Of a stretch of 64,000 bases of DNA, positions 43,894 to 54,286 are shown in pieces (within the stretch, counting starts at the first letter, position 1; each line of letters begins with the position of its first letter). Both the position numbers and the translations under genes were made by a program. The DNA comes from Planctomycetota bacterium. GTDB taxonomy: Bacteria; Planctomycetota; UBA11346. The stretch is taken from NCBI GenBank assembly GCA_014193115.1, contig BJHQ01000001.1:186001-250000 (forward strand), read 5' to 3'. Under the pieces are notes generated by a model. That model was not told the DNA's origin and ran no database searches. It worked only from the letters and a program-made list of their open reading frames with translations.

Positions 43894-45744
43894 TCACGGC
43901 TTCAGGTAGGTGTAGACGGGCTTGCCGTTCTCCAGCGGGTGCAGCTTGTCGAAGTTGTCGGTGATCCCGCCCAGCCAGCGCCACGGTGACGGGGCGGCAC
44001 CGGGAGCCGGACGGTTCTGCCAGGCGATGACCCCTTCGGCGGAGCGGATGTGCAGGATCGGCTGCTGTTCGAAGATGATCGCCTGGATTTCCTGGGCGAT
44101 GGCCGCCCGTTCCGCCATGGGGAAGGTGTCGCGCAGCTTTTCCGCGAGCTGGTCGACCCGGGGGTTCTTGAAGCCGTAATGATTGCTGCCGCCGGGGACA
44201 TCAGCCTGAGATGAATGCCAGATCTGATAGAAATCAATGTTCCAGTCGGTCCTCCAGCCGCCGACCATGGCGTCGAAATCGTGGTCTTCGTAGACCCGGG
44301 TCAGGTCCTTCCACTCCTTCGGCTCGGGCTTCAGTTCAATGCCGATCTTGCGCAGTTCATTCTTGTAGATCAGCAAGGTATTGTCGTATTCCGGGCTGTT
44401 CGCGTAATAGCGGACGGTAAAGCTGAAATCGATTTTCTTGCCATCGATCTTGCGATCGAGCAGCCCGTCGCCGTCGCTGTCGGCCCAGCCGGCCTCGGCG
44501 AGCAGCGCCTTGGCCTGCTTGGGATCGAACACGTACGGCTTCAGCGTTTTGTTGTAATAGAGGCTTTCTTCAGGGATTTCCGACTGGACCTCGCGCCCCA
44601 GACCGTGGAAGACCTCACGGATGATGCGCTTGGTCGGGAAGGCCAGGTGCAAGGCAATGCGGGTTTTCAATTCGGCGAACAGCGGACGGCGCAGGTTCCA
44701 GCCGATATAATAATAGCCGTGGCGGCGGACCTTCTCCCAGCCGAGTTCGCCGGAACGGCCGGATTTCGGGTCGTCTTCTTTGAACGGTGCGAACCGCGGC
44801 TCTTTACCGTCGAGGATCTCGGATTTGTATTGCAGCGGGGTCATCGATAGGACGCTGGCCTGGCCATTCTTGAATCCGACCAGTTCCGCCTCGGGCTTTT
44901 TCACATCCAGGCGCCATTCGATGGCGTCGGCATGGCGGGTCCGGCTCCACGCCTTGGGGTACTGCACGAATCGGGCGATCTGGTCGGGGATATAGGATTC
45001 CAGGCGGAACTGGCCGACACCGACGGCGCCACGCAATTCGTCGAACCAGTGCTTGTTGAAGGCCTGGGCGAAGCGCTCCGCCGGGATCGCCGTGCCATCC
45101 TTGTTGCTGCCATAGATGTGGCGGGGCAGCGGATCGATGTCGAGGCTGGTCTCGATGCTGGCATACATCGTCTTCTTCCATTTCAGCACCAAGGTCCGCT
45201 CATCGGGCGTCTCCACCGCCTCAAGATCCTGGTAATAATTGCGGATCTGCGGACAGTCGACACCGGGGTTGAGAATCGTGTCGAGAGCGAACTTGAAATC
45301 ACCGCTGGTCAGCGGCACATCTTTGTCCAGCCAGGTGAACTCGGGCTTGGTCGCGATGGTCGGGCGCTGCCACAGGACGCCCGGGCGGATGGTGAAGGTC
45401 CACACCTTCCAGTCGTCAGACACCTGCACCGATTCGGCCAGCACTCCCATCCATTTCTCAGGATTCCAATAGGGCCGCATGGCCAGGGGATCATTGATCG
45501 CACGATGCAGGTCGTGGACATTGGCATCATTATCGAGCAGTGGATTGATGCCCTTGCTGGTGTCGTCGAAAATCCGGAACGTTCCGCCGATCTTGGTCGC
45601 ATCGAATCGGCTGTTGTCGAAAGGCAGCAGGAAATTGCTGCCGGTGCGCGGTTCGCCGTCGCGGACGGGTTCGGCCGCGCTGGCTCCCCCGGTGAGCGCG
45701 AGCAGCGTGGCGATGGCGGACAGCAGCGGGAAGGCGAAGCGCAT
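43894..45744 (-). CDS. Extracellular solute-binding protein, family 5 (peptide/opine type)
   Basis: A 616-residue periplasmic binding protein with a signal peptide (MRFAFPLLSAIATLLALTGG, cleavage after ASA). The SBP_bac_5 body contains NDPLAMRPYWNPEKW, FTIRPGVLWQR, the KFALDTILNP segment, WNLRRPLFAELKTRIALHLA and AKALLAEAGWADSDGDGLLD, all typical of the family. The long frame upstream of ATG 45744 precedes the signal peptide and is not used. It feeds the permeases and ATPase encoded downstream; the ligand is unknown. It is divergent from the ECF sigma gene. Confidence 0.92.
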   Translation of the reverse strand: MRFAFPLLSAIATLLALTGGASAAEPVRDGEPRTGSNFLLPFDNSRFDATKIGGTFRIFDDTSKGINPLLDNDANVHDLHRAINDPLAMRPYWNPEKWMGVLAESVQVSDDWKVWTFTIRPGVLWQRPTIATKPEFTWLDKDVPLTSGDFKFALDTILNPGVDCPQIRNYYQDLEAVETPDERTLVLKWKKTMYASIETSLDIDPLPRHIYGSNKDGTAIPAERFAQAFNKHWFDELRGAVGVGQFRLESYIPDQIARFVQYPKAWSRTRHADAIEWRLDVKKPEAELVGFKNGQASVLSMTPLQYKSEILDGKEPRFAPFKEDDPKSGRSGELGWEKVRRHGYYYIGWNLRRPLFAELKTRIALHLAFPTKRIIREVFHGLGREVQSEIPEESLYYNKTLKPYVFDPKQAKALLAEAGWADSDGDGLLDRKIDGKKIDFSFTVRYYANSPEYDNTLLIYKNELRKIGIELKPEPKEWKDLTRVYEDHDFDAMVGGWRTDWNIDFYQIWHSSQADVPGGSNHYGFKNPRVDQLAEKLRDTFPMAERAAIAQEIQAIIFEQQPILHIRSAEGVIAWQNRPAPGAAPSPWRWLGGITDNFDKLHPLENGKPVYTYLKP

Positions 45745-45912
45745 GGTCGCGACGCTAGCAGCCCGGAACGGATGCGCAGCCAGTTCACCCTGGCCAAGGC
45801 GCACGCCGCCGATCCGGCAGAGGACCTCCCACACCGCCTCCACGGCCCACGGACGGGAGGCTGGGCGGATCACCCGCGGCTGGCATCCTGAGATCGGGAC
45901 TAAGGATCGCCG

Positions 45913-46548
45913 ATGGCCTCCGTCGATGTGGTCGTGCAGCCGGCAATAGCACTGGAATCGGGCCGCGGCGCCGCCGTGGCCAGCGACCGCGCCTTATTGG
46001 CTGCCTATGCCCGTTGGCGAGACATGGACGCATTCCGAACCCTCATCGACCGCCACCAGGCGGACCTGCTGCGCACCGCCCATGCGATCCTCGGCGAGTC
46101 CCACGCCGCCCAGGATGCCGTGCAAGAAGGCTTCCTGCGCCTGTGCCGCGAGGCCGTCAATCTGGCCGCCCAGCCCGAGCGCAGCGGCGGCAACCTCGGC
46201 GGCTGGCTGGCGATCGTCATCCGCAACCACTGCATCGACCGGCTGCGCCAACGCCGCGAGACCGCGCCCTTGTCCCGCGATCCGGAAACGCCGCCGGATC
46301 CGGCGCCGGATTCCGAATCCGGCGAAATTTTGTGGAAGGCCGTGGCCGAGCTGCCGCCGCTGGAGCGGGCCGCGGTGGTGCTGCGCTACCGCGATGGCCT
46401 GGGCTATGACCAGATCGCCGCCCGCCTGGGCAAGACCGCCAACCACATCGGGGTGATCCTCCATCAAGGGCTCAGCCGCCTGCGTGAAAGCCAACATCTG
46501 CGCGAACGTCTCGGCCTGTCCGGAATCCCGGCGGGAGCCACGCCATGA
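45913..46548 (+). CDS. ECF-type RNA polymerase sigma factor
   Basis: A 211-residue sigma-70 family protein. Region 2 reads AFRTLIDRHQADLLRTAHAI followed by ESHAAQDAVQEGFLRLC. Region 4 reads LPPLERAAVVLRYRDGLGYD followed by QIAARLGKTANHIGVILHQG. Together these are the ECF layout. AGGA seven bases upstream supports the start. Its stop overlaps the next start as ATGA; that gene begins with an anti-sigma-like domain, so the pair should act as sigma and anti-sigma. The target promoters are not known. Confidence 0.93.
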   Translation: MASVDVVVQPAIALESGRGAAVASDRALLAAYARWRDMDAFRTLIDRHQADLLRTAHAILGESHAAQDAVQEGFLRLCREAVNLAAQPERSGGNLGGWLAIVIRNHCIDRLRQRRETAPLSRDPETPPDPAPDSESGEILWKAVAELPPLERAAVVLRYRDGLGYDQIAARLGKTANHIGVILHQGLSRLRESQHLRERLGLSGIPAGATP

Positions 46549-49500
46549 GCCCTGCCAACCCCAGCCGCCCGGATCAGCCGCCCGCCGGCCTGAGCGAAGC
46601 GGTCCTGCTCGATGCCTATGCCGACGGCGCCCTGTCGCCGGAAGCCGCCGCCTGGGTCGAAGCCCGCCTGGCCGAACGCCCCGACTGGCGCGACCGTCTG
46701 GAACGCACCAGGGCGCTGATGGCAGCCCTGCGCACCCGGCTGCCCCCAGCCCCGCCAGCGCTGAGCGATGCCCGACTGGACGATCTGTTGGAGGCAGCGC
46801 GCACGCAGGGTCGATCCGAGCCTTATGAACGGTTCATCTGGCCAGGTCGGATGTTCGCTGCGGCGGCAGTTATCGCGATCGTCGGATTCCTGGCCACAAG
46901 CCTGTATCTGCCGTTCTACAAGGTCATCGAGGAACTCGGTCGGTCAGATCCATCAGCGGTTCGGGTGGCAGCGATTGAAAGTGATGAGCAGGATCCGAAG
47001 GGCCGCGAAGAAGCCGTCGCAGCAACGGAACATGGCGGCCCTGGGACCATTGGCCTGGTCAGTTCGGTCGGCGGTGAAGGTCAAACCGGTGCGTACCACG
47101 GCGATCAGTTGCGCCCCCAGGATGCCATGCCTGCCGGAAAACCAGCGTTACCCGGCGGTGGGCCTGATGCCGCCCGGCGTTGGGGAGACCGCATTGCAGA
47201 TCGCAAATCCGACGATCGTGCAGGCCAGCCCGTGGATCGAACCGACGCCCCCGTCACGGTGGAGATGAAAATCGAGAAAGAAAGCAAACAGGCCGATTCG
47301 CGGTTGGGTGATGAGCAGAAGAACCTCCGTGATGCATCAGACAAAGACCGTCAGCAGCCTTTGGCGTTGGGTTTTACAAGAGCAACGTCAATGGCCGATG
47401 CAGCTCCAGTAGCCACTCCGGCAGCACCGCCGGCACCAGCAGCGTCGCCCATGCCGGCGAAGCCGATGGCTGGTGCGGCTCCGGCCGAACCGCACAGCAA
47501 CGCGCCGGCACAGCGGGTGACCAAGGGTGGAACCAATGATGATGGTGGTGCAAAGAAGGGAAAAAAACCCGGGCTACGGGGAGCAAGAGGAACGGTAGAA
47601 GAGCGTTCGCAGGACGACTTCGCGGCCAGCAAGGCCACCGCGGCGGAATCAGCCTGGGAAGCGGAAGCTGCACGGTCGACGATCAGTGAAGCGCGGAAAG
47701 ACCAGGGCGTGAAACTCCGCGAGGATCTGGCTGATGGCGATTTGACCAAGCTGTTGAAGGAACGCGATCTGAAGCCGTCGGATGAGGCTCCTGCGTTGGC
47801 ATATGAACGGTCGAAAGACCGAGAGCAAAACGAGGGACTTGTCGGAGACTCGGAGGCTGGTGCGAAGCAGAACTTGGGCGCTCGTTCATCGGGAGGTCGC
47901 AGGCGATCCCTGGCGAGTGGGGACGCTGGACCAGCAGCACCAGCGCCAGCGTTTCAGCGGATCGATGAGCTGGCCAAGTCGAGCGGCGAAACCCAGACTG
48001 GCAACTCGGACTTATCGAGGCAGGCAAAGCGCGAAGGCGATCACACGGCACCGCCAGGATCCGTTGCTGAATTGAATAGAATTATGGAAGAAGGAAAGAA
48101 GAAACTTCGTACACACAAGGATTTTGAGATGACCACGGAATTGGAACTGGGCGGCGCAGACCCAAACCCATACAAGTTGGCCATTGATCGACCTTTTCGC
48201 ATTCGATGCAAGATAGACAACCTTGCTGTGGCGGGGGGAGTGTCGCAACCCGAGGTAAACGTGAGAGCTTCCAGCGGCGATGAGGAGTTGGTCACGTTGT
48301 CTCGATTTACGGATCGGCGGGATCAATTTACCAACAAGATTGATGTGGTGCTCGGAACAGCCATCAAGGGCGACGGAATCCTTCAGGTTCAGCCTGGCGA
48401 TCTGGTGCTGACCAGCTATTCAGAACGGTTCCTGGCCACCAGCGGCATGCAAGATCCTGGCACACCGACGATTTTCAAGGTCGTCATTCCACCTGGGTAC
48501 CAATCACCAATCCAGCGTTCGCCGGCCGCCATCGCCAACCTGCTGTCGGCTGCCGCCAGCGGTGATCGCAGTGTGGATCTCGACGCCTTATTGCTCTCGA
48601 TCGATCCCGCGCTGGTCCAACCGTTCTCCGCCGCGCGGGCGCCCTCCAGCGCATCAGCGGTCGTCCCGCGCGGCCGGGTGCTGGTCGCCACCGCCCGGGC
48701 CATCGGTGGTCAGGTGCGGCTGGATGCCGGCCAGATCGTGGTCGGCGAGCCGCGGGCGTTTGATCCACTGGACACCGGCGGGCTCGATCCTGAGCAGTTC
48801 CGCGCCGCCTTTGGCACCGCGCCGTTCATCGACACGACGCGGGACTACCGCCACACCGTGGCGATCACCGCTGATACCGCTTCGTTCGACCGGGCGCGCA
48901 ACGATCTGGCCAAGCACCGGCCGGTGGATCCCCTGGGCGTCCAAGTCGAGCATTTCGTCAACGCCGTGCCCTTCGCCTGGCCGGTGGCGGCGCCCGGCGC
49001 GGCCGAGGCCTTCACCCTGTCTGCCGAGGGCGGCGCCGTGGCGCTGGGCCAAACGGCTGAGGCCAACGAGCCTGCGGCCGAACGGATCCTGGTGGCGGTG
49101 GGCCTGCAGGCCAATCCCGCCCTGCCCGAGCAACGCCGGGCTCTGAGCCTGACCGTGGCGGTGGATGCCTCGGGGTCGATGGCCAGGCCGGGCGGGATCG
49201 ATCGGATCCGGGCCGGGCTGCTTGAGCTGCAACGCCAACTGAAACCCGACGACCGCCTGGCCATCGTGGCCTTCGCCGATCAGGCCCGGGTGGTGCTGCC
49301 GTCGACCGCGGCCAGCGATGCCGGACGCATCCATGCTGCCCTCGCCGGCATCGCGCCCCAGGGCGCGACCAATGCCGCCGACGGTCTGGCCCTGGCCTAT
49401 CAGCTCGCCTCTGAAACCGCCACCGCCGAGGCGGTCAGCCGGGTCGTGCTCGCCACCGACGGCGCGACCCTGGTCGGCGACATCGAATCCACGGTGCGCC

Positions 49501-50195
49501 AGGTCGCCGGCTGGCGGGCGAAACGGATTCCGCTGCTGATCGTCGGCTGCGGCGAGGAACGCTATGAGGCCGCCGCGCTTGATCGCCTGGCCCAGGCCGG
49601 CGACGGCGAGCACCTGTTTCTCGGCAGCGATGCCGAGGCGATCCAGGTCTTCCGCACCCGGCTGCTGCCCGAGCGCCTGTCGGTGCTCGGCCGCGATGCG
49701 AAATTGCAGGTGGTGTGGAACCCGCTGCGGGTGGCCCACGCCCGGCTGGTGGGCTTCGACACCCGCCGCCTGCGCCATCAGGATTTCCGCGACGATTCGG
49801 TGCAGGCCGGAGCCCTCGCCGAAGCCAGCCGGGTCACCGCGTTGTTCGAGGTCAGGCTCGCCAACGGCGCCGCCACCGGACCACTCGGCGCAGCCCACGT
49901 GCGCTACCTCGACACCCGCCGTGACACGGTGCGCGAGCTGATCTGCCCGCTGCCAGGATCGCTGATTTCCAGCAATGCGAGCTCACGCCTGCGGGTTGCC
50001 GCCTGCGCCGCGCAGCTTGGCGAAATCCTCGGCGCCACCTGGTGGGCCAATGCCGGCGCGTTGCGCGCCGCGCCGCTGGTGACTGAGCTGGAACGGATCG
50101 GCCGAGACATTGCGGTCGATGGCGAACTCGGGCGATTCGTCGGCGAATTGCGGTTGATGGCCGAGGCCGCGACGCGGGCGGAGCGTACGCCATGA
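46545..50195 (+). CDS. Anti-sigma-like membrane protein fused to a YfbK-type VWA domain
   Basis: A 1,216-residue protein. Residues 15-65 (SEAVLLDAYADGALSPEAAA) resemble the cytoplasmic sigma-binding domain of anti-sigma factors, without the zinc-binding His/Cys set. One membrane span follows (about 102-124, MFAAAAVIAIVGFLATSLYL). A long low-complexity linker and a beta domain reach about 760. A YfbK-like segment (DTASFDRARNDLAKHRPVDP), a VWA domain (about 865-1040) with MIDAS DASGSM and TDGA, and a helical tail complete it. The linker region 46,900-48,500 is clearly less GC-rich than the rest. Topology puts the VWA outside the inner membrane, so it could sense envelope state and release the sigma factor. 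Confidence 0.8.
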   Translation: MSPANPSRPDQPPAGLSEAVLLDAYADGALSPEAAAWVEARLAERPDWRDRLERTRALMAALRTRLPPAPPALSDARLDDLLEAARTQGRSEPYERFIWPGRMFAAAAVIAIVGFLATSLYLPFYKVIEELGRSDPSAVRVAAIESDEQDPKGREEAVAATEHGGPGTIGLVSSVGGEGQTGAYHGDQLRPQDAMPAGKPALPGGGPDAARRWGDRIADRKSDDRAGQPVDRTDAPVTVEMKIEKESKQADSRLGDEQKNLRDASDKDRQQPLALGFTRATSMADAAPVATPAAPPAPAASPMPAKPMAGAAPAEPHSNAPAQRVTKGGTNDDGGAKKGKKPGLRGARGTVEERSQDDFAASKATAAESAWEAEAARSTISEARKDQGVKLREDLADGDLTKLLKERDLKPSDEAPALAYERSKDREQNEGLVGDSEAGAKQNLGARSSGGRRRSLASGDAGPAAPAPAFQRIDELAKSSGETQTGNSDLSRQAKREGDHTAPPGSVAELNRIMEEGKKKLRTHKDFEMTTELELGGADPNPYKLAIDRPFRIRCKIDNLAVAGGVSQPEVNVRASSGDEELVTLSRFTDRRDQFTNKIDVVLGTAIKGDGILQVQPGDLVLTSYSERFLATSGMQDPGTPTIFKVVIPPGYQSPIQRSPAAIANLLSAAASGDRSVDLDALLLSIDPALVQPFSAARAPSSASAVVPRGRVLVATARAIGGQVRLDAGQIVVGEPRAFDPLDTGGLDPEQFRAAFGTAPFIDTTRDYRHTVAITADTASFDRARNDLAKHRPVDPLGVQVEHFVNAVPFAWPVAAPGAAEAFTLSAEGGAVALGQTAEANEPAAERILVAVGLQANPALPEQRRALSLTVAVDASGSMARPGGIDRIRAGLLELQRQLKPDDRLAIVAFADQARVVLPSTAASDAGRIHAALAGIAPQGATNAADGLALAYQLASETATAEAVSRVVLATDGATLVGDIESTVRQVAGWRAKRIPLLIVGCGEERYEAAALDRLAQAGDGEHLFLGSDAEAIQVFRTRLLPERLSVLGRDAKLQVVWNPLRVAHARLVGFDTRRLRHQDFRDDSVQAGALAEASRVTALFEVRLANGAATGPLGAAHVRYLDTRRDTVRELICPLPGSLISSNASSRLRVAACAAQLGEILGATWWANAGALRAAPLVTELERIGRDIAVDGELGRFVGELRLMAEAATRAERTP

Positions 50196-50215
50196 GCGCT
50201 TGGAAGCGCTGCGCG

Positions 50216-50524
50216 CCAGCTCGGTTGCTGGGAGCGCCGAGCGCCAGCTCGGCTGGAGTTTTGGTGGGACGTGGTGGGAGCATGCCACGTCGCTGGTGCT
50301 TGTCGGGCCGCACGGAGTGCGGCGCTCCGGGTGGGATGCTGGGAGCGCCGAGCGTTGGCAACCAATTCCCAATCCAACCAAACCCAATCCAACCCAATCC
50401 GACTCAATTCAAATCAAGCGGGCCGGAGGCCCGCGCTCCGGCCCGCGCTCCGGCCCGCGCTGCCGGGCTGTCTTGTGACCAAGCTGTGACCCACCGCCGA
50501 TCGAACCTGCACGAGATCTCCGCC
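50216..50524. repeat. Repeat-rich leader of the large envelope-protein gene
   Basis: A gap of 329 bases. It contains the GGGAGC-GCCGAGCGCCAGCTCGGC palindrome (50229-50252) and a GCCGCACGGAGTGCGGC palindrome near 50308. A CCAATCCAACC/CCAATCC short-repeat tract lies at 50370-50405, and a triplicated GCCCGCGCTCCG unit at 50429-50460. An ATG at 50192 overlapping the VWA-gene stop opens a frame through this block, but the protein-like start is the signal peptide at 50525. Confidence 0.8.
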
Positions 50525-53500
50525 ATGCGTCTTCTTCTTCTCCTGCTTTCCGCCTGCGCCCTGCTGTTCGCAGGCGAACCCCGGCCGGTGCCGCCGGGAA
50601 CAGCTCCGCCGGAACTGCCGCCGGTGGTCTACATTCCGATCGAGAAGACCGACGCCATCGATCCGGCCGGACGCAGCGTCGTGCTGCCCTACGAACGGTT
50701 CGTGAAATTGTGGGAACAAGCCCAGCCCAAGCCGCCGGATCCGATCGACGAACCGCCGATGGCGGCGGCGATCACCGGCTATTCCCTGAACGCCGCCATC
50801 GCCACTGGTCCGGGCAACCGCCATGCCGCCATCGGCACCTTGACCCTGACCGCCAACGCGCTGGCGGCGGGCTGGGCGGCTGTGGCGCTGCCCGGCGATC
50901 TGGCGCTCAGCGCGTTTTCATGCAGCGATCCGCGGGTGGTGGTCGAGCGTGTCCGCGGCCGGCTCTACACCGTGGTCAAAGGCGATACGTTCAGCGGGCT
51001 CGCCCAACGTTTTTACAACAACGCCAACCTGGCCGGCGACATCGCCAGCGCCAATCCCGGGATCGATGCGAGACGCCTGAAAGTCGGGCAATGCCTGGTC
51101 ATCCCGGAAGGCAATGCCTCGGTCCTGCGCCTGGTGCTGCCGGCCCAAGGCACCTACACCCTGACCGCCGAAATCGCTCTGGCGGTGACTGGCGAAGGAT
51201 CCAGCCATGCCATGACCGTGGTCCTGCCCGGCTCCGCCGCCGGCCGGGTCGAGCTGCTGCTGCCCGAACGCGAGGCCGAGATCACCATCGCCCAGAGCGT
51301 CCCGTGGTCGGTGGCCAAAGAGGCCCAGGGCCAGCGCCTGCGCCTGGTGCCGGGCGGCATCGAGCGCATCGAGGTGTCGTGGAAATTGCCGGAAACCACG
51401 GTCGCGGTCGAGCCGCTGGTGCTCGCCAGCAGCGAAATCCTGGCGACGGTGGGCGAACGCAGCCTGCGCTGGGATGCCTCGATCGGGCTCAACATCCTGC
51501 GCGCTGGCATCACCAGCCTGGCCATCGACCTGCCGCCGGCGGCCCAGGTCCTGGCGGTGGAAAACCGCTCGCTGCGCACCTGGGAACGGCAAGGCGATCG
51601 TCTGACCGTGCAATTCCAGTCGCCGATCCAGGGCGCTGAAATCCTGACCGTTCGCCTGGAGCAGCTGATCGATGGCGCCGGCAAGTTGTCGGTGCCGTTG
51701 CCGACGGTGGTCGGCGCCGCCCGCTCCACCGGGCAGCTCGCCCTGGCCACGACTCCGGGTCTGGCGGTTACGGTGGAGCGCGCCGACGGGCTGGCCCAGA
51801 TCGATCCCGGAGATCTCAAGCTGGGCGATCGCCAGGTGGTCGCGGCCTGGCGCTTTGCCTCGCCGCCACCGCCGCTTGGCGTGTTGGTGACCAAGCTGCA
51901 AAGCGAGTTGCGCGCCACCATCCATCAACTGGTCCGGCTCGGAGCGCAAGAAGACCAGCTGGTCGTGGTGGTCAAGCTCGATGTCCGCCGGGCAGGCGTC
52001 TTCGCCCTGCGTTTCGCCACGGATCCGCGCTGGGAACTGACTGACACCGATGGCGTGGTGGTGGACGACTTGTCGAGCGCGGTGAGTGGCGGGCGGAAGA
52101 TCCATCGGCTGAGTCTGCGCAGCCGGCTGCTCGGCAATGGCGACCTGACGCTGCGTCTGCGCGCGCCGCCGACCATTCCCGCCAGCCCTGCAGGGTCGGC
52201 GACGCCGGCGACGCCGGCGGCGGTGGAGATCGGCATGGTCACGCTGGAAGACGCCCGCCAGGTGCGCGGCACGGTCGCCGTGGCCGCACCCCGGTCGTGG
52301 GCGCTGACCACCGTCGCCCGGGATGGCCTGTCGAGCATCGAGCCCGAACCACTGCGCCGGGATTCGCCGCTGGCGGTGGCGCTGCGCCCGCTGGGCGACG
52401 ACGAGGATCTTCCGTTGGCCTTCACCTGGATCGCGACCGCCGATCCGGCCGCGGATCCGGCCAAATCCACAGAGTCCAAGCCGCCACGGCTGGCCCTGAC
52501 CGCAGCTGCCCGGGGCCGCGAACTGACCATCCGTCAGGAGGAGCTGGTGACGGTGGCCACCGCCGGCCTGCGCCGCTCCACCACCTGGCGCGGCACGGTG
52601 CAGTACAGCGCACTGCCTGCCTTGCGGGTGGTCGCGCCGACCGCCCTCGACGAGGTCCTGGTGTTCAAAGGCCAGGCCCTGGCCGAGCGCAGCGCGGTGG
52701 AGCGGAAAGACGGGCTGACCACCTGGGAATTGCGCTTTCAGGCGCCGATCACCGGCGGATTCACGCTCTCTGTCGAACACCCGCTGGCCTTGCCCGGATT
52801 GGTCGCCGGGGCGCCGGTGACGGTGCTCGTCCCGGCTCTGTCGGCCCAGGGCGCCACCCGCACTCAGGCGGTGCTGGCGGTGGCCCGGGACGACGATCTG
52901 GAGGTCACTGCAACCCTCACCGCGGGCAGCACGGGCGAGGTCGTTCCGCCGGCCGATCTGCCCGCCGGACTGCGCGGCGCGGGCACCGTCGCCGGATTCA
53001 GCGGAGCAGCTGCGCTGGCGGTCACCGTGGCGGTGACCCGCCATGAACTGGTGCCGCTGGTGGCCGGCGCCATTCCCGCCGTGCGCCATCTGGCGGTGGC
53101 TGGCGACGACGGCGTGGTCCGCCTGCGCAGCACCGCGATCATCGTCGGCCAGGGCCGCACCGTCGAGTTGCGTCTGCCAGTCGGAGCGACCCTGGTCGAG
53201 GCCGCGGTCGATGGCACCACCGCCCGGCCCAGCCGCCGCGCCGACGGCGGCGTGGTGGTGGCCTTGGGATCGGGGCCGAGCCACCGGGTGGCGGTGATCA
53301 GCGAGATCCGTCTGCCCGACCGGCTCGACCGCTGGCTCGGCACGCTGCGCCTCGATCTGCCCCAGTTCGGAGCCGCTGGCGCGGCCCAGTCCGCAGCCGT
53401 TGGCGCCGGTTCTGGCGGCAGTGCGAGCGCAGCCGCAGCCCTGCCGGCAGCCGCAGCCCAGCCGGCAGCCGCAGGCGCCGGAACCACCATCGCGGGCAGA

Positions 53501-54286
53501 CTTCCGGTGGATCGCACCGAGGTCGAACTGTGGCTGCCGGAACCGCTGGTGGTCACCAGTTGGAGCGGGGACCTCCGCCACCTCTACGCCGATCCGAACT
53601 GGTGGACGACCTTGATGCAGCAGATCCTGCCCGCGGCCGGATCCGCCGGCCTGACTGGCAGCGAGGGCGACGACGGCCTGACCGTCCGTCTGGTCGGCAC
53701 CGGCCAGCGCCACCTGCTCAGCCGGCTCGGCGATGGCGGCGCGATCACCTCGACCTGGACCGCCCGCGGCGTGCTCGATCTGGTCGCGCTGCTCCTGGGC
53801 GCTGCTGGACTGGTCGCGGCGTGGGCGCTGCGTCGCCATGGCCAGGCGCTGGCCGGCCTGACCTTGGCCGCGGTGGTGCTGGCGGTCGCTGCAGCGCCGC
53901 CGTGGACGGTGCCGGCGGCGGGACTGCTCGGCGGCGTGCTCGCCGGCCTGGTGGTGGTGGCCATCGCAGCGATCCAGCAGCGGCGCTTGGAGCGTCGCCG
54001 CGCCAAAGCCGCTGAAGCGCAGGCATCCGCCTGGCTTCCCGGCGCTCCGGCGATGACGCCAGAGATCCTCCCGAACGCTGGAGACCCAGCCGCGCAGCCG
54101 ATTGCAGGCGGAACCGCGCCGGTCGGTGACGGCGCTCCGGGAACCGGCCCAGGCACCGATCCGAGCGGTCGAGTCGCACCGTCAACTGCCCTGCCGACGG
54201 ACGACCCGGCTTCACCGAAAGAACCGGCTCTGGCGAAAGAACCGGCTCTGCCGAAGGATGCAGCTCCGCCGAAGGACGCGCCGTGA
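50525..54286 (+). CDS. Very large beta-rich envelope protein with LysM domain
   Basis: A 1,253-residue protein. It begins MRLLLLLLSACALLFAGEP: a signal peptide cleaved near FAG, or a lipoprotein if the LSAC box is used. An early motif VLPYERFVKLWEQAQP is shared in pattern with both halves of the next protein. A LysM domain lies at about 146-195 (RLYTVVKGDTFSGLAQRFYN), suggesting peptidoglycan contact. The long middle is made of beta strands. Near 1,082-1,160 there are about three membrane spans (LVALLLGAAGLVAAWALRR, then GLLGGVLAGLVVVAIAAI). The tail carries 18-bp repeats (54217-54280) encoding KEPAL units. The function is unknown. It is GTGA-coupled to the next gene. Confidence 0.75.
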   Translation: MRLLLLLLSACALLFAGEPRPVPPGTAPPELPPVVYIPIEKTDAIDPAGRSVVLPYERFVKLWEQAQPKPPDPIDEPPMAAAITGYSLNAAIATGPGNRHAAIGTLTLTANALAAGWAAVALPGDLALSAFSCSDPRVVVERVRGRLYTVVKGDTFSGLAQRFYNNANLAGDIASANPGIDARRLKVGQCLVIPEGNASVLRLVLPAQGTYTLTAEIALAVTGEGSSHAMTVVLPGSAAGRVELLLPEREAEITIAQSVPWSVAKEAQGQRLRLVPGGIERIEVSWKLPETTVAVEPLVLASSEILATVGERSLRWDASIGLNILRAGITSLAIDLPPAAQVLAVENRSLRTWERQGDRLTVQFQSPIQGAEILTVRLEQLIDGAGKLSVPLPTVVGAARSTGQLALATTPGLAVTVERADGLAQIDPGDLKLGDRQVVAAWRFASPPPPLGVLVTKLQSELRATIHQLVRLGAQEDQLVVVVKLDVRRAGVFALRFATDPRWELTDTDGVVVDDLSSAVSGGRKIHRLSLRSRLLGNGDLTLRLRAPPTIPASPAGSATPATPAAVEIGMVTLEDARQVRGTVAVAAPRSWALTTVARDGLSSIEPEPLRRDSPLAVALRPLGDDEDLPLAFTWIATADPAADPAKSTESKPPRLALTAAARGRELTIRQEELVTVATAGLRRSTTWRGTVQYSALPALRVVAPTALDEVLVFKGQALAERSAVERKDGLTTWELRFQAPITGGFTLSVEHPLALPGLVAGAPVTVLVPALSAQGATRTQAVLAVARDDDLEVTATLTAGSTGEVVPPADLPAGLRGAGTVAGFSGAAALAVTVAVTRHELVPLVAGAIPAVRHLAVAGDDGVVRLRSTAIIVGQGRTVELRLPVGATLVEAAVDGTTARPSRRADGGVVVALGSGPSHRVAVISEIRLPDRLDRWLGTLRLDLPQFGAAGAAQSAAVGAGSGGSASAAAALPAAAAQPAAAGAGTTIAGRLPVDRTEVELWLPEPLVVTSWSGDLRHLYADPNWWTTLMQQILPAAGSAGLTGSEGDDGLTVRLVGTGQRHLLSRLGDGGAITSTWTARGVLDLVALLLGAAGLVAAWALRRHGQALAGLTLAAVVLAVAAAPPWTVPAAGLLGGVLAGLVVVAIAAIQQRRLERRRAKAAEAQASAWLPGAPAMTPEILPNAGDPAAQPIAGGTAPVGDGAPGTGPGTDPSGRVAPSTALPTDDPASPKEPALAKEPALPKDAAPPKDAP

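Noticed and set aside
50192..50524. ATG overlapping the VWA-gene stop as the start of the large envelope protein
   Set aside because: The 111 added codons only translate dispersed repeats; the real signal peptide begins at 50525.
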